Assembly: GCA_964408125.1 (NCBI GenBank)
Contig: CAYOYC010000009.1
Span: forward strand, 1-27,750
Reading direction: 5' to 3'
DNA from: CABMGO01 sp964408125
Lineage (GTDB): Archaea; Nanobdellota; Nanobdellia; Pacearchaeales; GW2011-AR1
DNA: 27,750 nt
Position 1 is the first letter of the stretch, and each line of letters opens with the position of its first letter. Below, piece by piece: positions 1-7,443 of this stretch. The translations under genes and the position numbers were made by a program. The notes beneath the pieces were generated by a model, which worked only from the letters and a program-made list of their open reading frames with translations, did no database searches and was not told the DNA's origin.

Positions 1-664
1 AAGAATTATTATCTACTTTTCTTATATATGCCTCTTTTGATTTACCCTTATTTAAGAATTTAATTTGTTGTGAGTTCTTTGGAATTGAATATATCGTTGG
101 ATTGCAGTGCCAATAATCTCCATATGCCTCAATAATAACTTTCTGTTTAGGAAAACAAAAATCACACATAAATTTATTTACAAATTTATACTGGTGAATG
201 AAGTCTATTCCTTCTTTATACCCTCTTTTAATTAGTTCTTCTTTTATTTGCCTTTCAGGTTTCGTGTTCTCTTGTTTTGGAAAGAAACCAGACTCATATT
301 GTTTTAAGGTATTCTCTCTTATTTTTTCTATGATCTTTTTCTTTGATTCACTTTGTTTTAATCTTGTTTCTTCACTAGTATGTTTTCCTTTCATCCCAGA
401 GATTTGTCCTTTATGAGATTCACTCAATTTCCTTAAGGTTTCAAGAGACGGATGTTTTCCTTTATTCCAGGGAACTTTTCCTTTGTGTGATTCACTCAAC
501 TTTTCCATTGTTTCTTTAGAAGGAGATATTCCCTTATTCCAAGGAACCTGTCCTTTGTGAACTTCGCTATGTCTTTTTCTTAATTCAGGATTAGACCATG
601 CTTTCTTTTGAGCGTCAATATTTATTTGTCTCTGCTCTTCAGTCATTTTATAACCTTTTCCCAT
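1..664 (-). CDS. Homing-endonuclease-like protein, NUMOD3 repeats plus Vsr/DUF559-like nuclease (partial, runs off left edge)
   Basis: The minus strand is open from an ATG at 664 to the window edge, giving 221 codons with no stop. Residues about 25-95 hold three repeats of the type HKGQVPWNKG / HKGKVPWNKGKHPS / HKGQISGMKGKHTS, which match the NUMOD3 DNA-binding motif of homing endonucleases. After a basic helical linker, a nuclease-like region reads KPERQIKEELIKRGY, then FMCDFCFPKQKVIIEAYGDY, then WHCNP. This is the layout of the very-short-patch-repair (Vsr)/DUF559 PD-(D/E)xK fold, with the D of FMCD and the E of IIEAYGDYWH as likely metal ligands. Proteins of this design are known as free-standing or intron-borne homing endonucleases. 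A TATA box 26 bp before the ATG supports the start. The end of the nuclease domain is missing from the window. Confidence 0.82.
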   Translation of the reverse strand, partial: MGKGYKMTEEQRQINIDAQKKAWSNPELRKRHSEVHKGQVPWNKGISPSKETMEKLSESHKGKVPWNKGKHPSLETLRKLSESHKGQISGMKGKHTSEETRLKQSESKKKIIEKIRENTLKQYESGFFPKQENTKPERQIKEELIKRGYKEGIDFIHQYKFVNKFMCDFCFPKQKVIIEAYGDYWHCNPTIYSIPKNSQQIKFLNKGKSKEAYIRKVDNNS

Positions 665-684
665 ATCTAATTCAAGAATAAGTA

Positions 685-694
685 ATTATTAAAC
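685..694 (-). promoter_or_regulatory. TATA box of the homing-endonuclease-like gene
   Basis: The minus strand reads GTTTAATAAT, centred 26 bp before the ATG at 664. This is the same spacing as at the other leaderless starts in this window. Confidence 0.5.
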
Positions 695-711
695 ATGTCT
701 CTAGTTAGAAA

Positions 712-1221
712 TCACTCAAACGCAAGATTGCCCAAGTCGTCAATTCTGCCAACTTGCCAAGAATATTTTTTCTGAGATATTGCTTCTTTAATTTGTTTTC
801 TTATTGTATTCATCGATTCTATCTTAGATACTCTTGATAAGAAAATAATATTCTTTATCTTTTCTTCTTCTGTCATTCCATCAAATACTAAAAAGTCTAC
901 AGGACTTAAAATAGGCTTAACATCAAACGGATTAAGTTTTAGTTTTCTGAAAATAGGCAAAATAACATTATTCACTATTTTTTTAGCTTCTTCTCTTCCT
1001 TTTTCAACCGCCTTATCTCTAAGTTTCTTTTCTTTTTCTTCAAATTTTTGTTCTTTTTCACTCATGGCCATTATTTTTGCTTCATGAGTATCTAGCCAAG
1101 TTTTAGTAACTGGCTTTTTTACTTTTAGGTGTAAGTCGGAAACTCTTACTATTTCCCCACAACACGGGCAAATACAAAGTATCTTTCTTAGTTCGCCAAA
1201 TTCTTCAAATAAATTACTCAT
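712..1221 (-). CDS. Holliday-junction-resolvase-related endonuclease family protein, active site degenerate
   Basis: A 169-aa protein with the same plan as its upstream neighbour. It has an N-terminal CICPCCGE motif, a charged coiled-coil stretch (about residues 50-80) and a C-terminal nuclease-like core. The core strand PVDFLVFDGM matches the neighbour's PIDLIIFHGL. Where the neighbour has the catalytic FLEVKSGK, this protein has FLSRVSK, so the E-x-K of the PD-(D/E)xK site is lost. The family is the predicted endonucleases distantly related to archaeal Holliday junction resolvase (Pfam Endonuc_Holl), recognised by eye. Its ATG overlaps the upstream TGA (ATGA), so it is probably co-translated. 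It may be a catalytically dead partner in a heteromer, or a decaying duplicate. Confidence 0.6.
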   Translation of the reverse strand: MSNLFEEFGELRKILCICPCCGEIVRVSDLHLKVKKPVTKTWLDTHEAKIMAMSEKEQKFEEKEKKLRDKAVEKGREEAKKIVNNVILPIFRKLKLNPFDVKPILSPVDFLVFDGMTEEEKIKNIIFLSRVSKIESMNTIRKQIKEAISQKKYSWQVGRIDDLGNLAFE

Positions 1222-1700
1222 TTAAATTCCTCATATTTTACTTTATTATTTTCAATAGCTTCTTTCACATCTTTCTGATGTTTATTTAACACAGCCTTTC
1301 CACTTTTGACTTCTAAAAAATCAATAGAAGCAATTTTTCCGGCAGTCAGTCCATGAAATATTATGAGATCAATAGGCTCACCCAAAAATCTACAGTCAGA
1401 TAGTTCCCATTTAAAGTCTTTCATAGTCGGGAAAACCTTTTCTAATAACTTTCCAGCATTAACAGATTTAGAAGTTGTTTGTGCTCCAGTTGTTGCTAGT
1501 TTCATGCTCTTGTCTAACACTTCTTGCCGTTTTTTCAATGCTTCTTCTAAATTCTTTTGGACTTCCGTTGCCTTAAAGGGGAATGGTTTTGTACCGTCAA
1601 AAAGTAAAGCATCAGAAATTTTAAATTCACCACCACACCCCGGATGTTCGGCATAAATGTCAGACTTCTTTAGAAGTTGTATTATTTCTTCCGTATCCAT
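1218..1700 (-). CDS. Predicted endonuclease related to archaeal Holliday junction resolvase
   Basis: A 160-aa protein. The N-terminus has a PGCGGEFKISDALLFDG motif. A helical region follows (about residues 45-80), then a C-terminal nuclease core: DCRFLGEPIDLIIFHGL, then SIDFLEVKSGKAVLNKHQ. The acidic residue of EPID and the E and K of FLEVKSGK form the PD-(D/E)xK signature of the resolvase fold. The length is normal for this family, which is common in archaea and some bacteria but poorly characterised. It is the first gene of a two-gene unit. A TATA box lies 26 bp before the ATG, so translation is probably leaderless. The activity on branched DNA is inferred from family membership only. Confidence 0.72.
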   Translation of the reverse strand: MDTEEIIQLLKKSDIYAEHPGCGGEFKISDALLFDGTKPFPFKATEVQKNLEEALKKRQEVLDKSMKLATTGAQTTSKSVNAGKLLEKVFPTMKDFKWELSDCRFLGEPIDLIIFHGLTAGKIASIDFLEVKSGKAVLNKHQKDVKEAIENNKVKYEEFK

Positions 1701-1720
1701 AAAGAATCATGGTAGCCTAT

Positions 1721-1730
1721 CTATAAAAAT
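1721..1730 (-). promoter_or_regulatory. TATA box of the resolvase-related gene pair
   Basis: The minus strand reads ATTTTTATAG, centred 26 bp upstream of the ATG at 1700. Confidence 0.6.
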
Positions 1731-1735
1731 GTTTG

Positions 1736-3061
1736 TTAATTATAGGAATACCCCCCGGATATAATAACTATCTCCGGGGTTGCACGTCTTATGTCTGCTC
1801 CTCCGACATAGTCTGAAGGAATCTGCCCAACCGGATATGGGGAAGTAGATTCTATAAAACAATAGTTAGAATTATAATTCCCCTTTGCGCATTTTATTCC
1901 TACCGCCCTATGACTTTCTGCTTCGAATTCAAATATGGCTACTCCAAAACCCAAATCCCTTAAAACATAAGCAAGCAAAAGCGATTTTTCTCCGCATACT
2001 CCCGTATTATCATACAGAACTTCATAAGGCATTCTTCCTTCAGGGGTGCCCGCAAGTCCCTTCCAATCATAAGGAATGTTTTGAACGGCGCTAATTGCTA
2101 TCTTTGCTTGCTCCTTGTTATTGTTATTTTTATTCCTTATCTCGTCGACAAGAGGCTTAAGATAAGTATCTTGTATCTGATTATCCAAATCTTTCACAAT
2201 AAAGTCTTTTGTTGTTGGTGGAACATAATAATATGAAATTGAATCAGATAACGAAGACAAGTAATTATTTACCCCACCGTAGACTGTATACTTTATTGAG
2301 CCAAATTTTATTTCCTTGGGAGAGGTCTTATATTGCTCCGGGTTAGAAATCTTTAATTCTACTTGATTGACAGTTTCTGTTGTTTTATTATAAATTCCCC
2401 CAATAGACATTTTTAAAGGATTAAAATAAGAGAAGTTAGTATTCTCTTTATATTGTATGATTGGGTCAAAAAGTGTATCTCTGTTCTCATAAGCCTGCCA
2501 AAGCACAAGCAATATTAGTAATATAATTAACCACCTTAACCAATTTTTCTGTCTTTTTATTATGTTTGGAATTTCTTTTGCAACTTTCCAGCCATATTTT
2601 AAAATAAAAAACACTGAAACTAAAAGCAATATCCCTGCGAGATTAATTATCCAAATGTTAATTGAGTTAAGTTTTAAGGTATTAGAGTAAATAATTTTGT
2701 ATACAATAATAGAAACAATAAATATTGAAGCAATTGTGATAAGATAGTTGACTCTTCCTTTCCAATCGTAACTATTGTGCTCTCTTTCATTTAACCAGTG
2801 AGTAAGGCTATCTCTTGTTTCTTTAAAGAAAGTCTTTTTGCTGGCATGGGTTTGCCCTTGTTTTCTTTTATGCATGGGCATAAAGGATTCTTCTTTCGTA
2901 GTTTTTGTGTCTTTTAGGTTTTCGAACACATCTCTCTTATGGAGATTATTGCAAAAATGGTCCTCAGGTAATCTATGTTGTCCACAAAAGAATTGATTAC
3001 AATAGTGGCACCTGAAGGGCATTCCCTCTATCTTTACACCGCACTCTTCGCAATGAACCAT
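1736..3061 (-). CDS. Membrane-anchored AN1 zinc-finger / transglutaminase-like protein
   Basis: A 441-aa fusion. Residues 4-37 form a complete AN1 zinc finger with ligands C4, C7, C18, C21, C26, H29, H35 and C37. Three hydrophobic segments follow (about 104-124, 134-156, 174-192). The C-terminal third is a transglutaminase-like cysteine-protease fold, with the nucleophile in GVCGEKS (C356) and the histidine in ESHRAVGI (H384). The third catalytic position, usually Asp, appears to be Glu404 in FIESTSP. AN1 fingers occur in eukaryotic ubiquitin-stress proteins and in several archaeal membrane proteins. The zinc finger and catalytic domain are separated by an odd number of membrane segments, so they should lie on opposite faces. 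The likely role is peptide or isopeptide cleavage or cross-linking. The substrate is unknown. Confidence 0.82.
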   Translation of the reverse strand: MVHCEECGVKIEGMPFRCHYCNQFFCGQHRLPEDHFCNNLHKRDVFENLKDTKTTKEESFMPMHKRKQGQTHASKKTFFKETRDSLTHWLNEREHNSYDWKGRVNYLITIASIFIVSIIVYKIIYSNTLKLNSINIWIINLAGILLLVSVFFILKYGWKVAKEIPNIIKRQKNWLRWLIILLILLVLWQAYENRDTLFDPIIQYKENTNFSYFNPLKMSIGGIYNKTTETVNQVELKISNPEQYKTSPKEIKFGSIKYTVYGGVNNYLSSLSDSISYYYVPPTTKDFIVKDLDNQIQDTYLKPLVDEIRNKNNNNKEQAKIAISAVQNIPYDWKGLAGTPEGRMPYEVLYDNTGVCGEKSLLLAYVLRDLGFGVAIFEFEAESHRAVGIKCAKGNYNSNYCFIESTSPYPVGQIPSDYVGGADIRRATPEIVIISGGYSYN

Positions 3062-3082
3062 ATATAATTATGCTTCAAAGGA

Positions 3083-3092
3083 TATTAAAATG
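3083..3092 (-). promoter_or_regulatory. TATA box of the AN1/transglutaminase gene
   Basis: The minus strand reads CATTTTAAT, centred 26 bp before the ATG at 3061. Confidence 0.5.
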
Positions 3093-3341
3093 TTACTTAT
3101 TTCTTAATTTCCGATAGTAATAATAACAACCGCCTTGTGTGTTGTCAGTTACTTTAACTTTATATAAGAAGGATTTGCCTTTAATATAATAATTTTTATT
3201 GTATGGGTTTCTATTACCCCTTACATAATTTCTGTTAAATTCCTTACGGAATATCCTTATAGCCCAAGAAGGTATACTCTTTATTTCTTCCCACCCCACG
3301 TCTGATTCAAAAAAATCTTTAAACCATTCAAAAATTTTCAT
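3093..3341 (-). CDS. Small basic hypothetical protein
   Basis: An 82-aa protein that I do not recognise. The N-terminus is an amphipathic helix (MKIFEWFKDFFESD). The rest is rich in Arg, Lys, Asn and Tyr and ends CYYYYRKLRNK. There is no membrane segment or known motif. The frame is open further back to a TTG at 3356, but the ATG at 3341 lies exactly 26 bp from the TATA box, so I take 3341 as the start. Its own promoter shows it is not simply cotranscribed with its neighbours. The Tyr/Arg-rich core could bind nucleic acid, but that is a guess. Confidence 0.5.
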   Translation of the reverse strand: MKIFEWFKDFFESDVGWEEIKSIPSWAIRIFRKEFNRNYVRGNRNPYNKNYYIKGKSFLYKVKVTDNTQGGCYYYYRKLRNK

Positions 3342-3361
3342 ATTATTATTAACCAAAACAC

Positions 3362-3371
3362 GTATAAAAAT
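3362..3371 (-). promoter_or_regulatory. TATA box that fixes the start of the 82-aa gene
   Basis: The minus strand reads ATTTTTATAC, centred 26 bp before the ATG at 3341. It is too close to the in-frame TTG at 3356 for that to be the start. Confidence 0.6.
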
Positions 3372-3410
3372 GTTTGTAAGTTGTCTTAGGATTAAACAAG
3401 TTTAAAAGGT

Positions 3411-3761
3411 TTAATTTTTGTTATACTCACGTTCTTTTAGTATATTTAGAATAAACAAAACAGCTACAAATATTAATATTGTAATAATAAAAAATGTAGT
3501 ATTGGTTTTCAAATAAATAGGATAAATTATAACAAAAATGCCAAAGGCAACCCATTTAATAGCATCAAAAAATGTTTCATTTGAGGCCCTACTATAAATA
3601 GAGCTCTTTATTTTTCTCTCTGTAGAATTTATAAAAAGAAGTAGAATTAATAGAGAAATCCCAATCATAATTTTTAAAACAGAGGATGTGATAATAAATA
3701 ACATTAAAAGAAATACCACACAAAGCCACATAAATAGTTTTTTTAGGTTCTCGTTATTCAT
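3411..3761 (-). CDS. Small multi-pass membrane protein, unknown
   Basis: A 116-aa protein with about four hydrophobic segments (residues about 8-25, 28-45, 67-83, 88-107), separated by a short basic loop (STERKIKSSIYSR). No family is recognised. The ATG lies 4 nt after the stop codon of valyl-tRNA synthetase, with the purine-rich GGCGGGA just upstream. It is therefore probably translated from the same mRNA as that gene. There is no functional reason to link the two beyond cotranscription. Confidence 0.6.
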   Translation of the reverse strand: MNNENLKKLFMWLCVVFLLMLFIITSSVLKIMIGISLLILLLFINSTERKIKSSIYSRASNETFFDAIKWVAFGIFVIIYPIYLKTNTTFFIITILIFVAVLFILNILKEREYNKN

Positions 3762-3765
3762 CGGT

Positions 3766-6138
3766 TTATCCCGCCAATTTATGGCAAACCTTCAACTCTT
3801 TCTCAAATTCTTTTAGCTCTTTCGGAACGTCAATCCCAGAAATCTCTTTATTTAACGCAAGTAGTTTCTCTTTCTTTATTTTCCAAACTTCAGAATCGAA
3901 CTCCATTATTTTAGCAATCAGTTTCAAGTCAGATTTTCCTTTTTTAGCCGTAGGAAATTCAGAGTTAAGTAAATCTAGTCCCAGCTCCGTCCCAATCGTC
4001 GATGAAATCTGTGGTATAATAGGATAAATCAAAGTCAAAAATCTTTCAAGTAAATAGTAAAGTGAATATTTAGCCGAATCCGATTCATCCGAACTAAAGT
4101 TCTTATCCTGATTATAAGCTCTATTCTTAACTATCTCTAAATAATGCGAAGCAAATAAATCCCAAAGAAAAGTTCGTAGCTCTCGTACAATAGCTTGAAA
4201 CTCGTAATCAGAATAGCATTTATCCGCTCGTAAAGTCAAGTCTTCCATATAATCAATAAACAGTGCGTCAATAGGATATAGTTTCTTGGGTTTAGTCTTT
4301 CGTTCAAACTGAAATATAAAACGTGAAACGTTCAGTAACTTATTTATCGTTTTCAGTTCAGCGTTTATCTTCTCTTTCGAACACGGAACGTCTCCCTTAC
4401 TCAAATCTCCTTCCGTCCCAGCCCAAATTCTTATCGCTTCAGCTCCGTAGTTATTAAGTAACTCTTGCGGATCTATAACGTTACCAAGTGATTTAGACAT
4501 TTTACGTCCAGAGCCATCAAGTACGTGTTGGTGTATCCAAGTATTCTCAAAACAAGGTTTACCAGTCTCCAAGTATCCTCTAAGTAAAGTATAATATAAC
4601 CAAGTTCTAACTATCTCTTTCCCCTGCGGTCTTAACGTAGCCGGATAAGCTTTCTTAAAAAACGCCTCATCCGTCTTATAATTTAATATAAATAGTTCAG
4701 ATATAGAAGAATCCATCCAAGTATCAAGCACTCTCTTATCTCCTTCCCAGTTCTTAATCTCAGAAACCTTCAAGTCAGTCTTCTTCCCATCTTTCCAAAC
4801 TTCAGCATCAGAAGGCACGTCCTCTTTCCACGGTTGCAAATACTTCCCAGGTTTTGGTACAGCAGTATACTCTCCCGAAGTCCAAAGTGGTACAGGAGTA
4901 GCGTAATATCTACGTCTAGATATAGGCCAATCTATAGAAACAGAATCTATCCAATCATCTAATATTTTTTTAGACTCTGTAGGATAAAACGTTATCTTCT
5001 TAGCTATCTTACGCATATCATCTTTAAACTCTAACTGCTTCAAATAAAACTCAGGCATCTCAATAAATTCAATCTCCGCTCCTCCTCTTTCAGAAACAGG
5101 AGTTCTATGCGTTATCTGTTGTTGTTTAACTAATAACCCTTTCTCTCGTAAAACCTCAATTATCTTCGCTCTAGCTTCTTTTATCTTCAATCCTTTAAAT
5201 TCCAAAGCGTTTTCGTTCATCGTTCCATCCTGGTTTATAGAAATCTTAGGAGTCAACTTCATCTCTCTAAAAAACTGTATATCTGTTAAGTCTCCAGCCG
5301 AACACATCATCACAAGACCCGTTCCTTTGTCTATCTGAGCTACAGGATGCGCTTTTATCGGTACTTCAATTCCAAAAAGTGGCGTTATAGCGGTTTTGCC
5401 TTCTAAATGTGTATATCTTTTATCTTCAGGATTATACGCAACCATTCCGCACGAACAAATCAACTCCGGTCTAGTCGTTCCTATTATTATTTCCTCTTTA
5501 GAATTCTTAACCGTCCATTTTATATCATTAAAAGTAGAGGGTAAGTCTTTATAGTCAATTTCAGAATCAGCTATGGTAGTCCTCAACTTAGGATCCCAGT
5601 TATTTATTCTCTTAGCTTCGTATATCAATCCTTTTTTATACAAACTAATAAAAGTACTTTGCGTCAAAGCCCTATACTCAGGCGAATCCGTCTCATATAT
5701 TCCACCAATTGAGGCATCCATCTCATACGAATTAAAAGAAATTCCTAACCTAGCGAAACTATCTATAGATGCCGTCCCAGCTTCTTCCAATAATTTTCTA
5801 CAATACTCAACAAACTTCTCACGGCCAACAATAAAAGGCGAAACGTTATACTTTTTCTCCGCTCCCATTTCAATAGGTAAACCGTTATTATCTAATCCAA
5901 GTCTAAAAAGTACTTCATATCCCTTCATTCTTTTGTAACGAGCGAAAAAATCCATAAAACAATAAGTTATCGCGTGACCCATATGAATAGGAGAATTAAC
6001 GTATGGTGGTGGCGTATCTATAGAGTATATTTTTTTCTTAGTCTTAAAATCAAAATTATACATCTTAGACTTCTTCCATTCAGCCGTAATTAATTTCTCA
6101 ACTTCCGGATTCCAGTTCTTAATATCTTTCAATTGCAT
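3766..6138 (-). CDS. valS: Valyl-tRNA synthetase
   Basis: A 790-aa class I aminoacyl-tRNA synthetase that charges tRNA-Val. The HIGH motif is HMGH (residues 52-55) after PPPYVNSP, and KMSKS is at 546-550 in GRKMSKSLGNVIDP. The inserted editing domain (about 200-390) carries GTTRPELICSCGMVA and DKGTGLVMMCSAGDLTD, the ValRS rather than IleRS or LeuRS pattern. LDTWMDSSIS (471-480) is the archaeal ValRS form of the DTWFSS motif. The anticodon-binding helical domain follows (about 600-730). It is at the short end for the family, with only a brief charged C-terminal tail. The ATG is supported by a TATA box 26 bp upstream, so the mRNA is probably leaderless, and a small membrane protein gene follows after 4 nt. 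Confidence 0.96.
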   Translation of the reverse strand: MQLKDIKNWNPEVEKLITAEWKKSKMYNFDFKTKKKIYSIDTPPPYVNSPIHMGHAITYCFMDFFARYKRMKGYEVLFRLGLDNNGLPIEMGAEKKYNVSPFIVGREKFVEYCRKLLEEAGTASIDSFARLGISFNSYEMDASIGGIYETDSPEYRALTQSTFISLYKKGLIYEAKRINNWDPKLRTTIADSEIDYKDLPSTFNDIKWTVKNSKEEIIIGTTRPELICSCGMVAYNPEDKRYTHLEGKTAITPLFGIEVPIKAHPVAQIDKGTGLVMMCSAGDLTDIQFFREMKLTPKISINQDGTMNENALEFKGLKIKEARAKIIEVLREKGLLVKQQQITHRTPVSERGGAEIEFIEMPEFYLKQLEFKDDMRKIAKKITFYPTESKKILDDWIDSVSIDWPISRRRYYATPVPLWTSGEYTAVPKPGKYLQPWKEDVPSDAEVWKDGKKTDLKVSEIKNWEGDKRVLDTWMDSSISELFILNYKTDEAFFKKAYPATLRPQGKEIVRTWLYYTLLRGYLETGKPCFENTWIHQHVLDGSGRKMSKSLGNVIDPQELLNNYGAEAIRIWAGTEGDLSKGDVPCSKEKINAELKTINKLLNVSRFIFQFERKTKPKKLYPIDALFIDYMEDLTLRADKCYSDYEFQAIVRELRTFLWDLFASHYLEIVKNRAYNQDKNFSSDESDSAKYSLYYLLERFLTLIYPIIPQISSTIGTELGLDLLNSEFPTAKKGKSDLKLIAKIMEFDSEVWKIKKEKLLALNKEISGIDVPKELKEFEKELKVCHKLAG

Positions 6139-6158
6139 AATCTATCTATCAAACAGCC

Positions 6159-6168
6159 ATATAAAAAT
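6159..6168 (-). promoter_or_regulatory. TATA box of valS
   Basis: The minus strand reads ATTTTTATAT, centred 26 bp before the valS ATG at 6138. Confidence 0.6.
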
Positions 6169-6183
6169 ATAACTATCTTAAAT

Positions 6184-6951
6184 TTACGCGCCCGATCTTT
6201 CAATAGCTTGTCTCAAAACAGCATCCGAATGAGAAGCAAGTTCTTGATCCGTTCTAAAATTGCGTATCGCTTCGGTAACTCCACTCGGGCCCTCTCCCGC
6301 CATTATCCCCGCAAAATAATCAATTCCTTTCGCCACATTCTCAAGACGGCCAAAGGAATATATATCAAGTACATCTGTACTATAAAATCCTCTTCCGACT
6401 TTTTCATCTCTTGCTCTACAATAGCTCAGTGTGATAAATCCTGGAAACCCTTCGAGCAAACCCCTTATTTGCCACGTGGTTGATTTAGATTTAGATGCTC
6501 TTAGCTCTCTTACCAAGGAAGAATTTTCACATTGAAAAGCCTGAGCCTGCGCAAAAGAAATCGTAAAAGGCGCCTCTATGCCTAATTTTTCTGGTATTAA
6601 AATTGTTTTCTTATCTGCATTAGTATGACACATTATTCGAGATTCTAGAAATTCAATACCATAGTCAGTAGCCATTCCAAATTCAGAAGATAAGTAGCTT
6701 CCTATTTCTGTAAAAAGCTGCCTAGACTCATCAGGTAGAATTGGATTCGCCTGTAGCATATCCCTGGCTTTTCCGAAAGAAATTCCCCTCTCTTTTACTA
6801 ACGATTCAACATAAGCCAACCTATTTTGCCGAGGCATAGCATCAATCATTCCTACTTTTTCTGTCGATCGGCTTAAAATAGTTTTTAAATCAACTCCCTC
6901 CGTCCACAAACGTTTTCTTATTTCATCTAACGAAACATTATCCAAATCCAT
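6184..6951 (-). CDS. Hypothetical protein
   Basis: A 255-aa soluble protein that I do not recognise. The first 75 residues are helical and charged. A mixed alpha/beta middle follows (FGMATDYGIEFLESRIMCHT, then KKTILIPEKLG), then GFYSTDVLDIYSFG and a helical C-terminus rich in Arg and Glu. There is no membrane segment, signal peptide or obvious catalytic motif. The segment that reads IEFLESRI, then a turn, then ADKKTILIPEKL hints at an antiparallel sheet. It is transcribed divergently from the 94-aa gene at 7079 across a region holding an inverted repeat, so the two may be co-regulated. A TATA box lies 26 bp before the start codon. Confidence 0.6.
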   Translation of the reverse strand: MDLDNVSLDEIRKRLWTEGVDLKTILSRSTEKVGMIDAMPRQNRLAYVESLVKERGISFGKARDMLQANPILPDESRQLFTEIGSYLSSEFGMATDYGIEFLESRIMCHTNADKKTILIPEKLGIEAPFTISFAQAQAFQCENSSLVRELRASKSKSTTWQIRGLLEGFPGFITLSYCRARDEKVGRGFYSTDVLDIYSFGRLENVAKGIDYFAGIMAGEGPSGVTEAIRNFRTDQELASHSDAVLRQAIERSGA

Positions 6952-6970
6952 AAAAAATCAACATTTTCTC

Positions 6971-6980
6971 TCTTTAAAAA
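6971..6980 (-). promoter_or_regulatory. TATA box of the 255-aa gene
   Basis: The minus strand reads TTTTTAAAGA, centred 26 bp before the ATG at 6951. Confidence 0.55.
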
Positions 6981-7003
6981 TAATGTTATACTAGAATGTA
7001 TAT

Positions 7004-7047
7004 TTCCAAACTCGGAGAAGAGACGTTTAAAAAGTTTGAGTTCGGAA
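7004..7047. promoter_or_regulatory. Imperfect inverted repeat between divergent genes, candidate operator
   Basis: The left arm TTCCAAACTC (7004-7013) and right arm GAGTTCGGAA (7038-7047) are complementary at 9 of 10 positions, with a 24-bp spacer. The right arm abuts the TATA box of the 94-aa gene, the usual site of the TFB-recognition element. A bound protein there could block initiation. Confidence 0.4.
7031..7043 (+). repeat. 13-bp direct repeat, copy 1 (upstream of the 94-aa gene)
   Basis: AAAGTTTGAGTTC occurs here and identically at 7365-7377, so the two copies flank the 94-aa gene. This copy overlaps the right arm of the inverted repeat. Confidence 0.5.
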
Positions 7048-7048
7048 T

Positions 7049-7058
7049 ATATATAAAG
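7049..7058 (+). promoter_or_regulatory. TATA box of the 94-aa gene
   Basis: ATATATAAAG is centred 26 bp before the ATG at 7079. Confidence 0.55.
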
Positions 7059-7078
7059 GAATCAATCTAAATTTTACT

Positions 7079-7363
7079 ATGGATAGATGTATTAGTGGAT
7101 ATGGAATCGCACATCAGGCAAGATTAGCGAGAGTGGAAGAATCCCCAGAGCAACGTGACGCAAGGCAAAGAAGAGCTCTAAGAAAAGATATATTGGCATT
7201 TTTAAGATGTTCGCCAGGATACAGAGAGCAAGTTCCAAGACCAACGCCAGTACAACAAAGTAGATATGCAAGAAAAGAGATAAGACGTGCAGTGGAAGCA
7301 TATGAAGATTCTCAGAGAAGAGGAATTCCGCAATCTCCAATCTGTGCAAGTTGTTATTTATAA
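7079..7363 (+). CDS. Small Arg-rich hypothetical protein
   Basis: A 94-aa protein with about 20 arginines and several Gln and Glu residues, predicted mostly helical (SPEQRDARQRRALRKDILAF, then RYARKEIRRAVEAYEDSQRR). There are four cysteines, including the C-terminal ICASCYL. No family is recognised. The composition would suit a nucleic-acid-binding or scaffold protein, but there is no diagnostic motif. Its TATA box is at the standard spacing, which favours this strand over an equally long hydrophobic frame on the other strand. It is flanked by 13-bp direct repeats and diverges from the 255-aa gene, so it may have been inserted as a unit. Confidence 0.5.
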   Translation: MDRCISGYGIAHQARLARVEESPEQRDARQRRALRKDILAFLRCSPGYREQVPRPTPVQQSRYARKEIRRAVEAYEDSQRRGIPQSPICASCYL

Positions 7364-7364
7364 G

Positions 7365-7377
7365 AAAGTTTGAGTTC
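7365..7377 (+). repeat. 13-bp direct repeat, copy 2 (just after the stop of the 94-aa gene)
   Basis: AAAGTTTGAGTTC begins 2 nt after the TAA at 7361-7363 and is identical to 7031-7043. Confidence 0.5.
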
Positions 7378-7443
7378 TACATTCCCAAAAATTCTCACCA
7401 AAACCTTTAAAAAGCTAATTGTATAAGTATATACAACTAGAAA

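Noticed and set aside
198..416. 72-codon plus-strand frame near the left edge
   Set aside because: It lies antisense to the homing-endonuclease-like gene, which has recognisable NUMOD3 repeats and a promoter. The plus-strand product is Ser/Phe-rich noise.
421..600. Periodic repeat at the left end resembling a tandem DNA repeat or CRISPR
   Set aside because: The similarity is at the protein level (NUMOD3 repeats of about 24 codons) with diverged DNA. There are no identical repeats with unique spacers.
5573..5938. 121-codon plus-strand frame inside valS
   Set aside because: It is antisense to conserved ValRS sequence, with no promoter or protein-like features.
6133..6483. 116-codon plus-strand frame across the 255-aa gene
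   Set aside because: It starts on top of the valS start and runs antisense to the 255-aa gene; composition is unlike a real protein.
7092..7349. 85-codon hydrophobic minus-strand frame opposite the 94-aa gene
   Set aside because: Its hydrophobicity is the expected complement of the Arg/Gln/Glu-rich plus-strand gene. No TATA box or ribosome-binding site serves it, while the plus strand has a well-placed promoter.
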